Shown one piece after another: positions 27,929-36,605 of a stretch of 64,000 bases of DNA. The stretch is from assembly GCA_047973025.1 (NCBI GenBank), contig JBKEBE010000012.1, forward strand, positions 8,084 to 72,083, given 5' to 3'. The first letter of the stretch is position 1. Every line of letters begins with the position of its first letter. The notes below the pieces were generated by a model. It did not search any database and had not been told where the DNA came from. It was given only the letters and a program-made list of their open reading frames with translations. A program made the position numbers and the translations under genes. The stretch is from UPXZ01 sp047973025. GTDB taxonomy: Bacteria; Bacteroidota; Bacteroidia; Bacteroidales; Paludibacteraceae.

Positions 27929-29032
27929 ATGAAAAAGCTTCGAATTATTTTACTTGTCTTGTCCCTTTCTTTTTTGTCATCGGCACAAGAGCTGAAATGG
28001 GATACCGGGTTGGATTTCTTTTTTGACAATACCGAGTTTTCAAGGTCTCGTCTCGCTATTGACCAAACCATGACAGGTGTCCGGCTCTCGCAAGAAATAG
28101 GTTGGATGTTTGATGAAAACCACTCCATTCTTGGCGGTATAAGCGCGCAGAGAAGCCTTGCCACAAGTGATTTTACGGATAAAATCGACCTGATGGCTTA
28201 CTACCAACTGAAGGATGAGAATACACTATTCAAAGCCGGTGCTTTCAAACGAAGCAACCTGCTGGACGACTATTCCAATTTCTTTTTTCAAGATTCGATT
28301 GGATATTACAAGCAAACGATTGAAGGTCTATATCTTAGGAAAGGAGACGACAGGCAGTTTTTCAAACTATGGTTGGACTGGACCGGTTTGCAAAGTGAAA
28401 CGGAGCGCGAAAGTTTTTTTATCGGTGCTTCGGCTTACAAAGAATTTGGCAAGCTATTCTTTGCTGATTTTCAGTCGTATATGTATCATTTTGCGACAAC
28501 TCGCCCGAACCCGAATCATCTTAGCGTTTCCGACAATCTTTTGGGACAGCTCTCCGTAGGTGTAGATTATTCCAATAAGCGCGGATTGAACAAACTGAAA
28601 TTGTCAGCGGGCGTATTAGCCGGTTATGAACGAGATAGGCATTTTATGGATGATTTCAAAACGCCAATTGGCCTGGTAATTCGCGCCGATGCCGAATACC
28701 GTAGATTTGGGATTGAAAATCTGTTTTACTACGGACAAAAAAGAATGACGCTCTACGAACAGTACGGCAACCAACTTTACTGGGCAACCCCTTTTTTACG
28801 TTCGTCCGACTATCTTCAGAATAAACTGTATTGGAACGCCATTGATACCAAGCACGTGAAAGGACAACTTTCAATGAAAACCCACGTTTCGGAAGGTTCG
28901 GTCTATTTTGAACAAGTATTTACGCTGAACGCGTCCATTAACAACGACAGACCAAAAGTAACCCGTCAACCCAATATTTGGGAACGTCTCTTCCCAAGAA
29001 GAAGTCAGTCTAAGGATGATATAATGATGTAA
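27929..29032 (+). CDS. Putative outer-membrane protein, unknown function
   Basis: A 367-residue protein with a signal peptide (MKKLRIILLVLSLSFLSSAQ) and a repeating beta-strand pattern through most of its length (LKWDTGLDFFFDN, SQEIGWMFDENHSILGGI, LFKAGAFKRSN and so on), consistent with a beta-barrel. The C-terminus is not the usual aromatic ending but a basic, Ser-rich tail (RLFPRRSQSKDDIMM), which is unusual for a barrel. The ATG at 27929 is chosen at the signal peptide. No family was recognised. Confidence 0.75.
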   Translation: MKKLRIILLVLSLSFLSSAQELKWDTGLDFFFDNTEFSRSRLAIDQTMTGVRLSQEIGWMFDENHSILGGISAQRSLATSDFTDKIDLMAYYQLKDENTLFKAGAFKRSNLLDDYSNFFFQDSIGYYKQTIEGLYLRKGDDRQFFKLWLDWTGLQSETERESFFIGASAYKEFGKLFFADFQSYMYHFATTRPNPNHLSVSDNLLGQLSVGVDYSNKRGLNKLKLSAGVLAGYERDRHFMDDFKTPIGLVIRADAEYRRFGIENLFYYGQKRMTLYEQYGNQLYWATPFLRSSDYLQNKLYWNAIDTKHVKGQLSMKTHVSEGSVYFEQVFTLNASINNDRPKVTRQPNIWERLFPRRSQSKDDIMM

Positions 29033-29074
29033 GATTAGCCCGAAGAAGGTTGATTTTATTCGTGATTGAAAAGT

Positions 29075-29106
29075 GTATAGAGACACTTTCTCAACTGTCT
29101 CTATAC
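29075..29106 (-). terminator. Hairpin terminator between convergent genes
   Basis: Perfect 11-bp stem GTATAGAGACA with its complement and a 10-nt loop. On the minus strand it is followed by CTTTTC just after tdh; it may also stop the plus-strand outer-membrane gene. Confidence 0.75.
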
Positions 29107-29114
29107 CGTGTACG

Positions 29115-30140
29115 TTATTCCCAATTCAAAATTACTTTTCCACATTGACCACTTTCCATAACGTCAAATCCTTTTTGGAACTCGTCTATACCGAAATGGT
29201 GAGTAATGACGGGCGATAGATCGAATCCGCTGATAAGCATCTGTTCCATCTGATACCAGGTCTCCCACATTTCTCTTCCGTAAATACCTTTCAGGGTCAG
29301 TGCTTTAAAGATTATTTTGTTCCAATCCACCGTGGTGTTATTCGGTAATATGCCGAGCAGAGATACTTTTGAGCCGTTGTACATGTTTTCGATCATATCC
29401 CTGAAAGCCGATGGAGCTCCGGACATTTCCAGCCCGACATCAAATCCTCTCATGTGGAGTTTTTTCATGGCATCGGGTATCGTTTCGCCTTTCGATGGAT
29501 TGACCGTTAAAGTTGCCCCCATTTTTTTTGCGATCTCAAGCCGGTAATCGCTAAAATCACTTACTACGATAAATCTCGCACCGGCAAAACGACAAATTCC
29601 GGTAGCCATGGTGCCGATGAGACCGGCTCCTGTTATCAACACATCCTCTCCAAGTAATGGGAATGAAAGTGCCGTATGGGTTGCGTTCCCAAACGGATCC
29701 ATGATGGAAGCCATATCATCGGTAATTCGCGGATCCAGATGAACGACATTTTCTTCGGGGAGTGACAAAAATTCCGCAAATGCGCCGTCTCGGTTTACGC
29801 CGACTCCGATTGAGTTTTCGCAAACGTGGAGTTTCCCGCGGCGGCAGTTCCGGCAATGTCCGCAAGCGATGTGTCCTTCGCCTGTTACACGATCTCCGAT
29901 TTTTACATTCTTTACTCCGGGACCTTTATCCACTACTACTCCGACATATTCATGTCCAATCGTCATGGGTGTTTTGATCGTGTTTTGCGCCCAATCGTCC
30001 CATTTGTAGATATGCAAATCTGTACCACAAATGGATGTCTTTTTTATTTTAATGAGAACGTCATTAATGCCGATTTCCGGAACCGGTACATTTTCCATCC
30101 AGATACCTTTTTCGGGAGAAGATTTTACTAATGCTTTCAT
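29115..30140 (-). CDS. tdh: L-threonine 3-dehydrogenase
   Basis: Zinc- and NAD-dependent oxidation of L-threonine to 2-amino-3-ketobutyrate. The 341-residue medium-chain dehydrogenase has the catalytic zinc ligands in SICGTDLHIYKWD (Cys38) and GHEYVG (His/Glu near 63), the structural zinc cluster CGHCRNCRRGKLHVC near 93-107, and the Rossmann segment VLITGAGLIGTMA near 165. The DLHIYKWDDWA segment is characteristic of Tdh rather than alcohol dehydrogenases. The upstream DNA is a tandem duplication that includes the start codon region. Confidence 0.94.
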   Translation of the reverse strand: MKALVKSSPEKGIWMENVPVPEIGINDVLIKIKKTSICGTDLHIYKWDDWAQNTIKTPMTIGHEYVGVVVDKGPGVKNVKIGDRVTGEGHIACGHCRNCRRGKLHVCENSIGVGVNRDGAFAEFLSLPEENVVHLDPRITDDMASIMDPFGNATHTALSFPLLGEDVLITGAGLIGTMATGICRFAGARFIVVSDFSDYRLEIAKKMGATLTVNPSKGETIPDAMKKLHMRGFDVGLEMSGAPSAFRDMIENMYNGSKVSLLGILPNNTTVDWNKIIFKALTLKGIYGREMWETWYQMEQMLISGFDLSPVITHHFGIDEFQKGFDVMESGQCGKVILNWE

Positions 30141-30324
30141 GTGTTTATTTTTTATTTTTTATCATTAAGGACACATGGAACACGCCATTAATCATCCCCT
30201 TATGTGTCAAGGTTATTTTTACATGGCTGTTTCATGTGTTTATAATTTATTTTATAGAACTATTGACATATAGAATATGCTATTAATTACGGCTTACTGA
30301 TAAATAGAGAGAAGTCGTGTGTCA
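30135..30324. repeat. Degenerate 95-bp tandem duplication over the tdh start region
   Basis: Two adjacent copies (30135-30229 and 30230-30324) are offset by exactly 95 bp at three anchor points: TTTCATGTGTTTAT, the GACACATGG / GACATATAG pair and CCATTAATCAT / CTATTAATTAC. The first copy contains the tdh ATG; the second repeats the same start region without a gene. Most differences between copies are transitions. A 7-bp inverted repeat (GACACAT 30170-30176, ATGTGTC 30202-30208) exists only in the first copy. Confidence 0.7.
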
Positions 30325-30369
30325 GTATTGGTTTCATAAGACCGTCTGAAATTTTTAGAAATTATAGAA

Positions 30370-31776
30370 TTATACAAACCATTCATCGGGAAAGTTTATT
30401 AAATAAATCTGTTCGGTTGAACGAGTAAGAGCGGTATATAGCCAGCGAAAATATTCAATATTTATCTGATCGTCAGGTATATATCCGTGATCTATGAATA
30501 CTCTTTTCCATTGTCCCCCTTGCGCTTTGTGACAGGTTACGGCATAGGCAAATTTAACTTGAAGCGCGTTGAAATATTCATTTTCAAGTACTTTGCGTAC
30601 CAATTTGCTTCGGACAGTAACTTCGGGATAATCTTCAGCAACGGATGCAAACAGTTTGTTTGTCAATAGATTGGTTTGTGTCGGATTCTCTGATGTCAAA
30701 CTGTCTAACCATATTTTGGCATCGATTTCCCACCCGTAATCTAATGAACGAAGCGTCAAGTCCGCAAATCGGAATCCGTACATCTCGTGGTATTTGCGTA
30801 TGCGGACGACTTCCAGCACTTCCCCGTTGGCGATGAAGTCAATTTCAGTATACGGTTTATTCCAGAAATAGTTATTTCGGGTAACCATCAGCAAATCTCC
30901 GTTTGACAACTCTTCCTCCAGCATCATTACGCCGGATCGGATGCCGTTATTGTATAGATTGGCTCGTTTATTTGACCGGGTAACCACTATAGTGTCTTCC
31001 ACACCTACCGCACTATACGATTGTTGTACAGTATCTACCAATTCTGCTCCCTTGAGCCGTGTGATATCCGAGAAGTTTTTTAGTCGAAATTTCGGGTGTT
31101 CGGTAGTAGTCCGTTCTGCCAAATGCATCCGAAGATTCGTTGCATGGTATAATATCCCGCTTTTCAATGCCTGACGTAGTACGTGAGTAAGGGTAAATTC
31201 TGTTACATTCAATCCTGAACTTTTCAAGACGGATATTTCCAAAGCCGGACTTTGGGTTTGCTCGACCGGTGGTAGCTGCGCCGTATCGCCGAGAAAGAAC
31301 AAACTGCATCCTTCGCCGGAGTAAACGTACTTAATCAAATCTTCCAGTAGATGTCCACTCCCGAATGATGCTTCGCTACTCACGTTCGATATCATTGAAG
31401 CCTCATCGACAATAAAAAACGTGTTTTTGTGAAGATTGTCCGAAAGTTGAAATCGAAAATCTGCCATGGACTTTTGACGGTAGATTTTCTTGTGAATCGT
31501 AAATGCCGAAAAACCCGAGTACCCCGACAGTACTTTGGCGGCTCTTCCGGTCGGAGCCAATAGTACGGTCTTTTGTTTCAAAGCATTTAACGCTCGTACC
31601 AAAGCACTCACGATAGTCGTTTTCCCGGTCCCGGCATACCCTTTCAGCAGGAAACATTTTCCTCTTTCTGAGGATATGATAAATTCGCCAAGTAGTTCAA
31701 TCAGAACCGATTGTTCGTCGGTAGGTTTGAAAGAAAATTCCTGCCTAATCTGTGTGCTGATAAAACTGCTTAACAT
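30370..31776 (-). CDS. RecD-like ATP-dependent DNA helicase
   Basis: A 468-residue superfamily 1B helicase. Visible motifs in order: Walker A GYAGTGKTT (about 46-54), Walker B FIVDEAS (about 122), motif III FLGDTAQLPPVEQ (about 158), and motif VI with YAVTCHKAQGGQW and WLYTALTRS near the C-terminus. It lacks the extra N-terminal domains of RecD2. It probably acts on DNA ends or in repair; the name exodeoxyribonuclease V alpha-like is sometimes used. The ATG at 31776 was preferred over an upstream extension because a perfect -7 promoter box lies only 4 nt upstream. Confidence 0.88.
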   Translation of the reverse strand: MLSSFISTQIRQEFSFKPTDEQSVLIELLGEFIISSERGKCFLLKGYAGTGKTTIVSALVRALNALKQKTVLLAPTGRAAKVLSGYSGFSAFTIHKKIYRQKSMADFRFQLSDNLHKNTFFIVDEASMISNVSSEASFGSGHLLEDLIKYVYSGEGCSLFFLGDTAQLPPVEQTQSPALEISVLKSSGLNVTEFTLTHVLRQALKSGILYHATNLRMHLAERTTTEHPKFRLKNFSDITRLKGAELVDTVQQSYSAVGVEDTIVVTRSNKRANLYNNGIRSGVMMLEEELSNGDLLMVTRNNYFWNKPYTEIDFIANGEVLEVVRIRKYHEMYGFRFADLTLRSLDYGWEIDAKIWLDSLTSENPTQTNLLTNKLFASVAEDYPEVTVRSKLVRKVLENEYFNALQVKFAYAVTCHKAQGGQWKRVFIDHGYIPDDQINIEYFRWLYTALTRSTEQIYLINFPDEWFV

Positions 31777-32086
31777 GGTGCAAAGGTAGAGAATATTTTT
31801 TGTATTTTTAATTGCGATACGGTAATCCTTATTCAAAAAAACATCCAATTTTTTTCTATCATTTGATTGAAACCATACTCCGTTTTTCGATAAAAAGTGC
31901 CATGTCTTGTGTAAAATCAATGAACTTTATACCTGTTTAATGTGTTGTAAATAAATTGATTGTGAGTCTATGTGTTCGAATATAACGCGCAAGAGTCAGG
32001 TTTTCTAAAATAGAATTGTCCGATAAGAAAAAAAGTTTTATCTTAGTGAATTGTTTAACGAAAATATAAAACACTTAAAATCAGAT
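31777..32086. promoter_or_regulatory. 310-bp divergent promoter region (helicase / manC)
   Basis: The minus strand has TACCTTTG at 31788-31781, 4 nt before the helicase ATG, so that mRNA would be nearly leaderless. For manC only a partial -7 match (TATCTTAG near 32038) is seen. No small gene or repeat was found in the rest. Confidence 0.5.
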
Positions 32087-33163
32087 ATGAATCAAAACAA
32101 TTATTGTGTAATTATGGCCGGTGGGCTTGGATCTCGTTTTTGGCCCTTTAGTCGAAACGACAGACCCAAACAATTTTTGGATTTTTTCGGAACCGGACGT
32201 TCTTTGCTGCAGATGACATTTGACCGTTTCAAAGCAGTCGTTCCCGAAGAAAATATTTTAATTGTATCGAATATCATCTATCGCGATTTAATTTTAGAAC
32301 AATTGCCGACAATTACTCCGGAACAAGTTTTGCTCGAACCGGCTCGAAGGAATACCGCTCCTTGTATCGCTTATGCCATGAGTCGTATCAAAGCAAAAAC
32401 GAAGCAAGCCAACATAATCGTTGCTCCGTCCGACCATTTAATTTTGAAAGAAGGTCATTTCTTAGATACAATTAAAGTCGGTTTGGATTTTGTACAAAAG
32501 AATAACAGTCTTCTCACTTTAGGGATTAAACCGAGCAGACCGGAAACAGGCTACGGTTACATTCAGGTTTCAGAGGGGAGTAACGATTTGCGCGAAGTAA
32601 AAACATTTACCGAGAAACCCAACGAAGAATTGGCAAAAGTCTTTTTTGAAACCGGCGAATTTTTTTGGAATTCGGGGATATTCCTTTGGAATCTTCAAAC
32701 GATAGATACCGCTTTCAATGTATATCTTCCGGAAGTCGCTACAAAATTTAGTGCCGGAAAAGGTCTATATGGTACGACAAAAGAACAGGATTTTATCGAC
32801 GAGATGTATCTCTCGTGTCCCAGTATCTCTATTGACTACGGTATCATGGAAAAAGCGGAAAGCGTTTACGTACTTTGCGCCGACTTCGGATGGTCCGATT
32901 TAGGTACTTGGGGCTCATTGCACGAGCTGTCCGATAAAGACGAGAACCGAAATGTTACGCTCAAGGCGGAAACCATGTTTTACGAAAGTGAGGATAACAT
33001 TGTTGCCTTGCCTAAAGGAAAGTTAGCCGTCATTCAGGACTTAAAAGGATACATTGTTGCCGAGTCGGACAATGTACTACTTGTTTGCAAACTTTCGGCC
33101 GAACAGCGCATACGCCAATTTGTCAACGATACCAATTTTAAATATGATGGAAAATATAGTTAG
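32087..33163 (+). CDS. manC: Mannose-1-phosphate guanylyltransferase
   Basis: Makes GDP-mannose from mannose-1-phosphate and GTP. The 358-residue protein has the pyrophosphorylase signature MAGGLGSRFWPFSRNDRPKQ at the N-terminus, VAPSDHLI near 113, the ETGYGYI segment and the sugar-binding FTEKPNEE near 180. It lacks the C-terminal isomerase domain of bifunctional ManC/AlgA, which fits the separate manA gene at 7756. ATG 32087 (MNQNNYCVIMAGG) is chosen over an upstream TTG. Its product can feed O-antigen, capsule or GDP-fucose synthesis. Confidence 0.93.
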   Translation: MNQNNYCVIMAGGLGSRFWPFSRNDRPKQFLDFFGTGRSLLQMTFDRFKAVVPEENILIVSNIIYRDLILEQLPTITPEQVLLEPARRNTAPCIAYAMSRIKAKTKQANIIVAPSDHLILKEGHFLDTIKVGLDFVQKNNSLLTLGIKPSRPETGYGYIQVSEGSNDLREVKTFTEKPNEELAKVFFETGEFFWNSGIFLWNLQTIDTAFNVYLPEVATKFSAGKGLYGTTKEQDFIDEMYLSCPSISIDYGIMEKAESVYVLCADFGWSDLGTWGSLHELSDKDENRNVTLKAETMFYESEDNIVALPKGKLAVIQDLKGYIVAESDNVLLVCKLSAEQRIRQFVNDTNFKYDGKYS

Positions 33164-33254
33164 TCTCTTCATCACTCGCAAGAAGATTCTACGGATTTAT
33201 CAATAAAACGATTGTTCAAATCCTAATTATCCTATAAAATTCCATTCGATATTC

Positions 33255-35093
33255 ATGTCCGATATTATTAATTTACTACCCGACTCGGTAGCCAACCAGA
33301 TTGCCGCCGGCGAGGTCATACAGCGTCCTGCATCCGTTGTTAAAGAGTTAGTCGAAAATGCCATAGATGCGGGTGCTTCCAATATCCGGGTGGTTGTCAA
33401 AGATGGTGGCAATACGCTCATTCAAGTAATTGACGACGGAAAAGGTATGAGCGAGACGGATGCCCGCATGTCATTCGAACGGCACGCCACGTCTAAAATC
33501 AAAGATGCTTCTGATTTATTTTCGCTTCGCACCATGGGTTTCCGAGGGGAAGCACTGGCTTCCATTGCCGCAGTGGCGCAAGTAGAGATGCGAACACGCA
33601 GGGAAGAAGATTTGCTCGGTACATGTATCGAGATAGCCGGTACGCGTGTTTTCAAGCAGGAGTCCGTTCAATGCGATACCGGAACGAATATCGCCGTAAA
33701 AAGCCTTTTCTTTAACGTCCCTGCCCGCAGAAGGTTTCTGAAATCGCAATCCACCGAAATGATGCACATTCGTAATGAATTTTACCGTATCGTGCTGGTG
33801 CATCCCGATATTAATTTCTCTCTCTTTGATGGCATTACCGAGCTTTTGGAGCTACCGGCAACCAACTTGAAAGGACGTATCGAACACGTTTTTGATTTGG
33901 CGCGCAAGAAAATGGATCAACAGTTGCTATCAATTTCTGCAGATACCGGACTCTTGCAAATCAAAGGCTTCGTAGGGAGACCGGAATACGCTCAAAAATC
34001 GGCAAACCAGTATTTTTTCATAAACGGTCGGTACATGCGGCATCCGTATTTTCACAAAGCGGTACTGGTAGCTTACGACAGGTTGATAAAGCCGGGTGAA
34101 AATCCAAGCTATTTTATTTGTTTTGAGACCGACCCGAAAAGTATTGACGTGAATGTACATCCGTCTAAAACGGAAATAAAATTTGAGAACGAGAAGGCGA
34201 TTTGGTCTATCGTACTGGCTACCGTAAAAGAAGCGTTGGGCAAATTCCAAATAGCGCCTTCAATCGATTTTGATTTGGATGGACAGCCGGATATTCCGGT
34301 GTTGGACTCGCGTACGGCAATTGTTCCGCCAAAGACGAATTTCAATCCCAATTATAATCCATTTGGTTCTTCGGGTACTTCGAGCAAGCGTCCGGCTGTG
34401 GATTGGGAGAAACTTTACGGCGATTTTGATAAAAATAAAAACCGAGTAAAGCCAACGGATGGATTTCCTGCAAGTGTAAATTTTGACGTCCAACCGGAAG
34501 CAGAACAGACCGATATGGAGCTTTCGGTATCTTCGTCTGAGTTCTTTCAGTACAAATCAGGCTATATCTGCACGGGAGTGAAGTCCGGGTTGATGTTGAT
34601 TGACCAGCATCGGGCGCATTTCAGGGTGCTATACGATCGGTTTATACATCAAATAAGTAACAAACAAGGGATGTCGCAACAAGTGTTGTTCCCTGAAATT
34701 TTAGAATTGGACTCAGACGCGACAGAAATGTTGAACTCAGTTTTAGAAGAATTGCGTTTCGCAGGATTTGATATTGAACCGTTTGGCAAAAATGCTTTTT
34801 CCGTCAACGGAGTACCTTCCGAACTCGAAGCGGGTTCTTCCATTCCGTTACTCAAAGAATTGGCAACAGAAATTCTTCATTCGGAAGTTAATGTTAAAGA
34901 AACTGTCCATACGGAAATCGCGCGATTGTTAGCTCGTCGTTCCGCTATCAAAAACGGACAAACGCTTTCTCAACATGAGATGAATCAACTTTTCGAAGAT
35001 TTGTTTCGTTGTGAAAACCATCTGTATTCACCTGATGGAAAGATAATCATGGTTGTTGTTCAAAATGATGAGATCGAGAAAAAGTTTAGATAA
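33255..35093 (+). CDS. mutL: DNA mismatch repair protein MutL
   Basis: GHL-type ATPase that links MutS mismatch recognition to downstream repair. The 612-residue protein has the N-terminal ATPase motifs IAAGEVIQRP, VKELVENAIDAGA (catalytic Glu), DDGKGM and TMGFRGEALASIAAV, then the transducer domain (ROYF ING RYMRHP) and a C-terminal dimerisation domain from about 420. The DQHA(X)2E(X)4E endonuclease motif is replaced by DQHRAHFRVLYD and no Cys-containing CPHGRP segment is seen, so the C-terminal nuclease is probably absent. It ends 5 bp before a convergent gene. Confidence 0.96.
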   Translation: MSDIINLLPDSVANQIAAGEVIQRPASVVKELVENAIDAGASNIRVVVKDGGNTLIQVIDDGKGMSETDARMSFERHATSKIKDASDLFSLRTMGFRGEALASIAAVAQVEMRTRREEDLLGTCIEIAGTRVFKQESVQCDTGTNIAVKSLFFNVPARRRFLKSQSTEMMHIRNEFYRIVLVHPDINFSLFDGITELLELPATNLKGRIEHVFDLARKKMDQQLLSISADTGLLQIKGFVGRPEYAQKSANQYFFINGRYMRHPYFHKAVLVAYDRLIKPGENPSYFICFETDPKSIDVNVHPSKTEIKFENEKAIWSIVLATVKEALGKFQIAPSIDFDLDGQPDIPVLDSRTAIVPPKTNFNPNYNPFGSSGTSSKRPAVDWEKLYGDFDKNKNRVKPTDGFPASVNFDVQPEAEQTDMELSVSSSEFFQYKSGYICTGVKSGLMLIDQHRAHFRVLYDRFIHQISNKQGMSQQVLFPEILELDSDATEMLNSVLEELRFAGFDIEPFGKNAFSVNGVPSELEAGSSIPLLKELATEILHSEVNVKETVHTEIARLLARRSAIKNGQTLSQHEMNQLFEDLFRCENHLYSPDGKIIMVVVQNDEIEKKFR

Positions 35094-35097
35094 CTTT

Positions 35098-35790
35098 CTA
35101 AAAATCACATTTTAATCCCCACTTAAGTAGGCGAAGATTCGAAAAACTTTGTTTTAGTTCCGGTTTATAAAGTTTGGAACTGTATTCTTGGAATCCACCT
35201 ACTATCCACCAATTTGGCGCAAATCGATACCTGAGTTGAAGCTGAATAGCAAATTGTGCTTTATTGAAATTGGAGGAAGCACCTGATCCACCCGTACTTG
35301 CAACAATAAATCCCGGTAAAACTCCCAGACCTACCGAAAGATTTTCTTTCAAGAAATAGTATGAAATGGATAAGGGTATAGACAATTGGAATAAGTTATG
35401 ATTATCAGTAGTTGCTGTAATTTGGGGTATTACTTCGTCCATTTCGTTTGTTGTGGCTGAAACGTAGTAAAGCAAAGTTTCAGTTATAATTTCTTGACGG
35501 AAATTCACGTTATCGAATGCTAATCCGGCATCAAGACTGATGTTTTGTTCCGGAAAAACATATTGAATTCCGGCTGCTATTCCACCACCTAATTTATTGG
35601 AGTATTTTGCTCCATACTCTCCCCTCAGGAATTTTTGGTAACTCGGACGATCCGATGCCAGCTCCGTAATTTGAGTTACACGATTTCTCGTAATTAACGA
35701 CGCGTTTGGGGAAGCTTCCACAAAGAATTTAAGTTGTGCCGGAAGGTGCATTGAAAATGCGAGCAGGATGAATAAAAGTGTTTTTTTCAT
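35098..35790 (-). CDS. Outer-membrane beta-barrel protein
   Basis: A 230-residue protein with a signal peptide (MKKTLLFILLAFSMHLPAQ) followed by alternating hydrophobic strands and turns (GGIAAGIQYVFPEQNISLDA, LSISYYFLKENLSVGLGV, FAIQLQLRYRFAPNWWIV) and the terminal LLKWGLKCDF with C-terminal Phe. This is a generic PorT/OmpW-like barrel of unknown function. It is expressed from a perfect promoter and its 3' end almost touches mutL. Confidence 0.78.
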   Translation of the reverse strand: MKKTLLFILLAFSMHLPAQLKFFVEASPNASLITRNRVTQITELASDRPSYQKFLRGEYGAKYSNKLGGGIAAGIQYVFPEQNISLDAGLAFDNVNFRQEIITETLLYYVSATTNEMDEVIPQITATTDNHNLFQLSIPLSISYYFLKENLSVGLGVLPGFIVASTGGSGASSNFNKAQFAIQLQLRYRFAPNWWIVGGFQEYSSKLYKPELKQSFSNLRLLKWGLKCDF

Positions 35791-35888
35791 GGTGTAATAA
35801 TTGATTTAGTCGCAGATTATTGGACTCTTTTGTTGTACAGAATTACGACAACAACAATAATTCTCATAAAAAGCCGACAATAGGCTAA

Positions 35889-35919
35889 CAAAGATACATA
35901 AAAAGTCAAGCGTTACAAA
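35889..35919 (-). promoter_or_regulatory. Consensus promoter of the barrel protein at 35098
   Basis: Minus strand: TTTG (35919-35916), 19 bp spacer, TATCTTTG (35896-35889). Elements and spacing match the Bacteroidota housekeeping promoter exactly. The leader is about 95 nt. Confidence 0.75.
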
Positions 35920-36000
35920 CCATTCGCATCTTAATCTCATGTACGAATAAAAAAAAATAAAAATAAATACATGGTTAAATAAAAACAATAAATATTAATG

Positions 36001-36035
36001 TTTGTTTGTTTGTTTACGATAAAATTAATCAACAA
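36001..36035 (+). repeat. TTTG tract and leader motif copy A
   Basis: Three perfect TTTG units (36001-36012) run into a 23-bp element (36013-36035, beginning TTTACGATAA and ending ATTAATCAACAA) that recurs with 20/23 identity at 37417-37439. It lies 30 bp upstream of the small lipoprotein gene. Confidence 0.6.
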
Positions 36036-36064
36036 AAATCAATAACAATTAAAAATTTTATCGT

Positions 36065-36310
36065 ATGAAAAACTTATTTTACACTTTAGCAGTTTTTAGC
36101 TTACTTTTTGTATCTTGCAGTAATGAAAACGAAGCTAAACGAGATTTGACTCAGGAAGAAAAGAATGAGATTATAGCAGTAGCTACAGAATTTGCAGATG
36201 TTCACAATGATTGTTTGAGCTATATCATGAATAAAATGAACACAGCAGGTAACAGTACAATGTCCAAAATAAGTGATCGTTGTAAGCAAGTTATAAACTC
36301 AATAGACTGA
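36065..36310 (+). CDS. Small lipoprotein, unknown function
   Basis: An 81-residue protein with a lipoprotein signal peptide ending FVSC (Cys about residue 18) followed by SNENEAKRD, the acidic pattern that in Bacteroidota favours surface export. The mature part is about 60 residues, Glu/Asn-rich, with the pattern DVHNDCLSYIMNKM. In the next frame an ORF continues past the stop as NRLKINDFIELKQLNESYLT, so this gene may itself be shortened by a frameshift near 36295. No homologue is recognised. It opens the AT-rich island. Confidence 0.65.
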   Translation: MKNLFYTLAVFSLLFVSCSNENEAKRDLTQEEKNEIIAVATEFADVHNDCLSYIMNKMNTAGNSTMSKISDRCKQVINSID

Positions 36311-36434
36311 AAATCAACGATTTTATAGAACTAAAACAACTAAATGAATCTTATCTGACATTAATTTGAGAACAATGGTCGGAATGTGCCGAAGAGACTT
36401 AAAATCGAAGTAGCCAAAACTAAAAATAAAAATT

Positions 36435-36605
36435 ATGAAAAAAGGTATTTCCATTGTAACTTTACTTACACTAACAGTATTTTTGTTTGTAAACTGTAAT
36501 TCTTCTGTCGACAAAAGCAACGACTTAGGAAATGAAGCGGTTCAAGCGCAATTAGATCGTGAACAAGTCATTAAAGGCTTCAAGGAGGCAATATATCCAT
36601 TTTAA
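36435..36605 (+). CDS. Lipoprotein signal/N-terminal part of a frameshifted gene
   Basis: A 56-residue frame with a lipoprotein signal (MKKGISIVTLLTLTVFLFVN, Cys21) and NSSVDKSNDLGNEAVQAQLD, ending abruptly at a TAA at 36603. The reading continues in another frame as NENKKEIKASK in the next entry. Removing one T from the TTTT run at 36600-36603 joins both into a 222-residue lipoprotein. I therefore read this as the true 5' end of the gene at 36559. It may be a real mutation, a phase-variable site or a sequencing error. Confidence 0.5.
   Translation: MKKGISIVTLLTLTVFLFVNCNSSVDKSNDLGNEAVQAQLDREQVIKGFKEAIYPF

Noticed and set aside
31960..31990. GTTCGAA segment resembling a tRNA T-loop
   Set aside because: No acceptor stem, anticodon arm or D arm can be formed around it.
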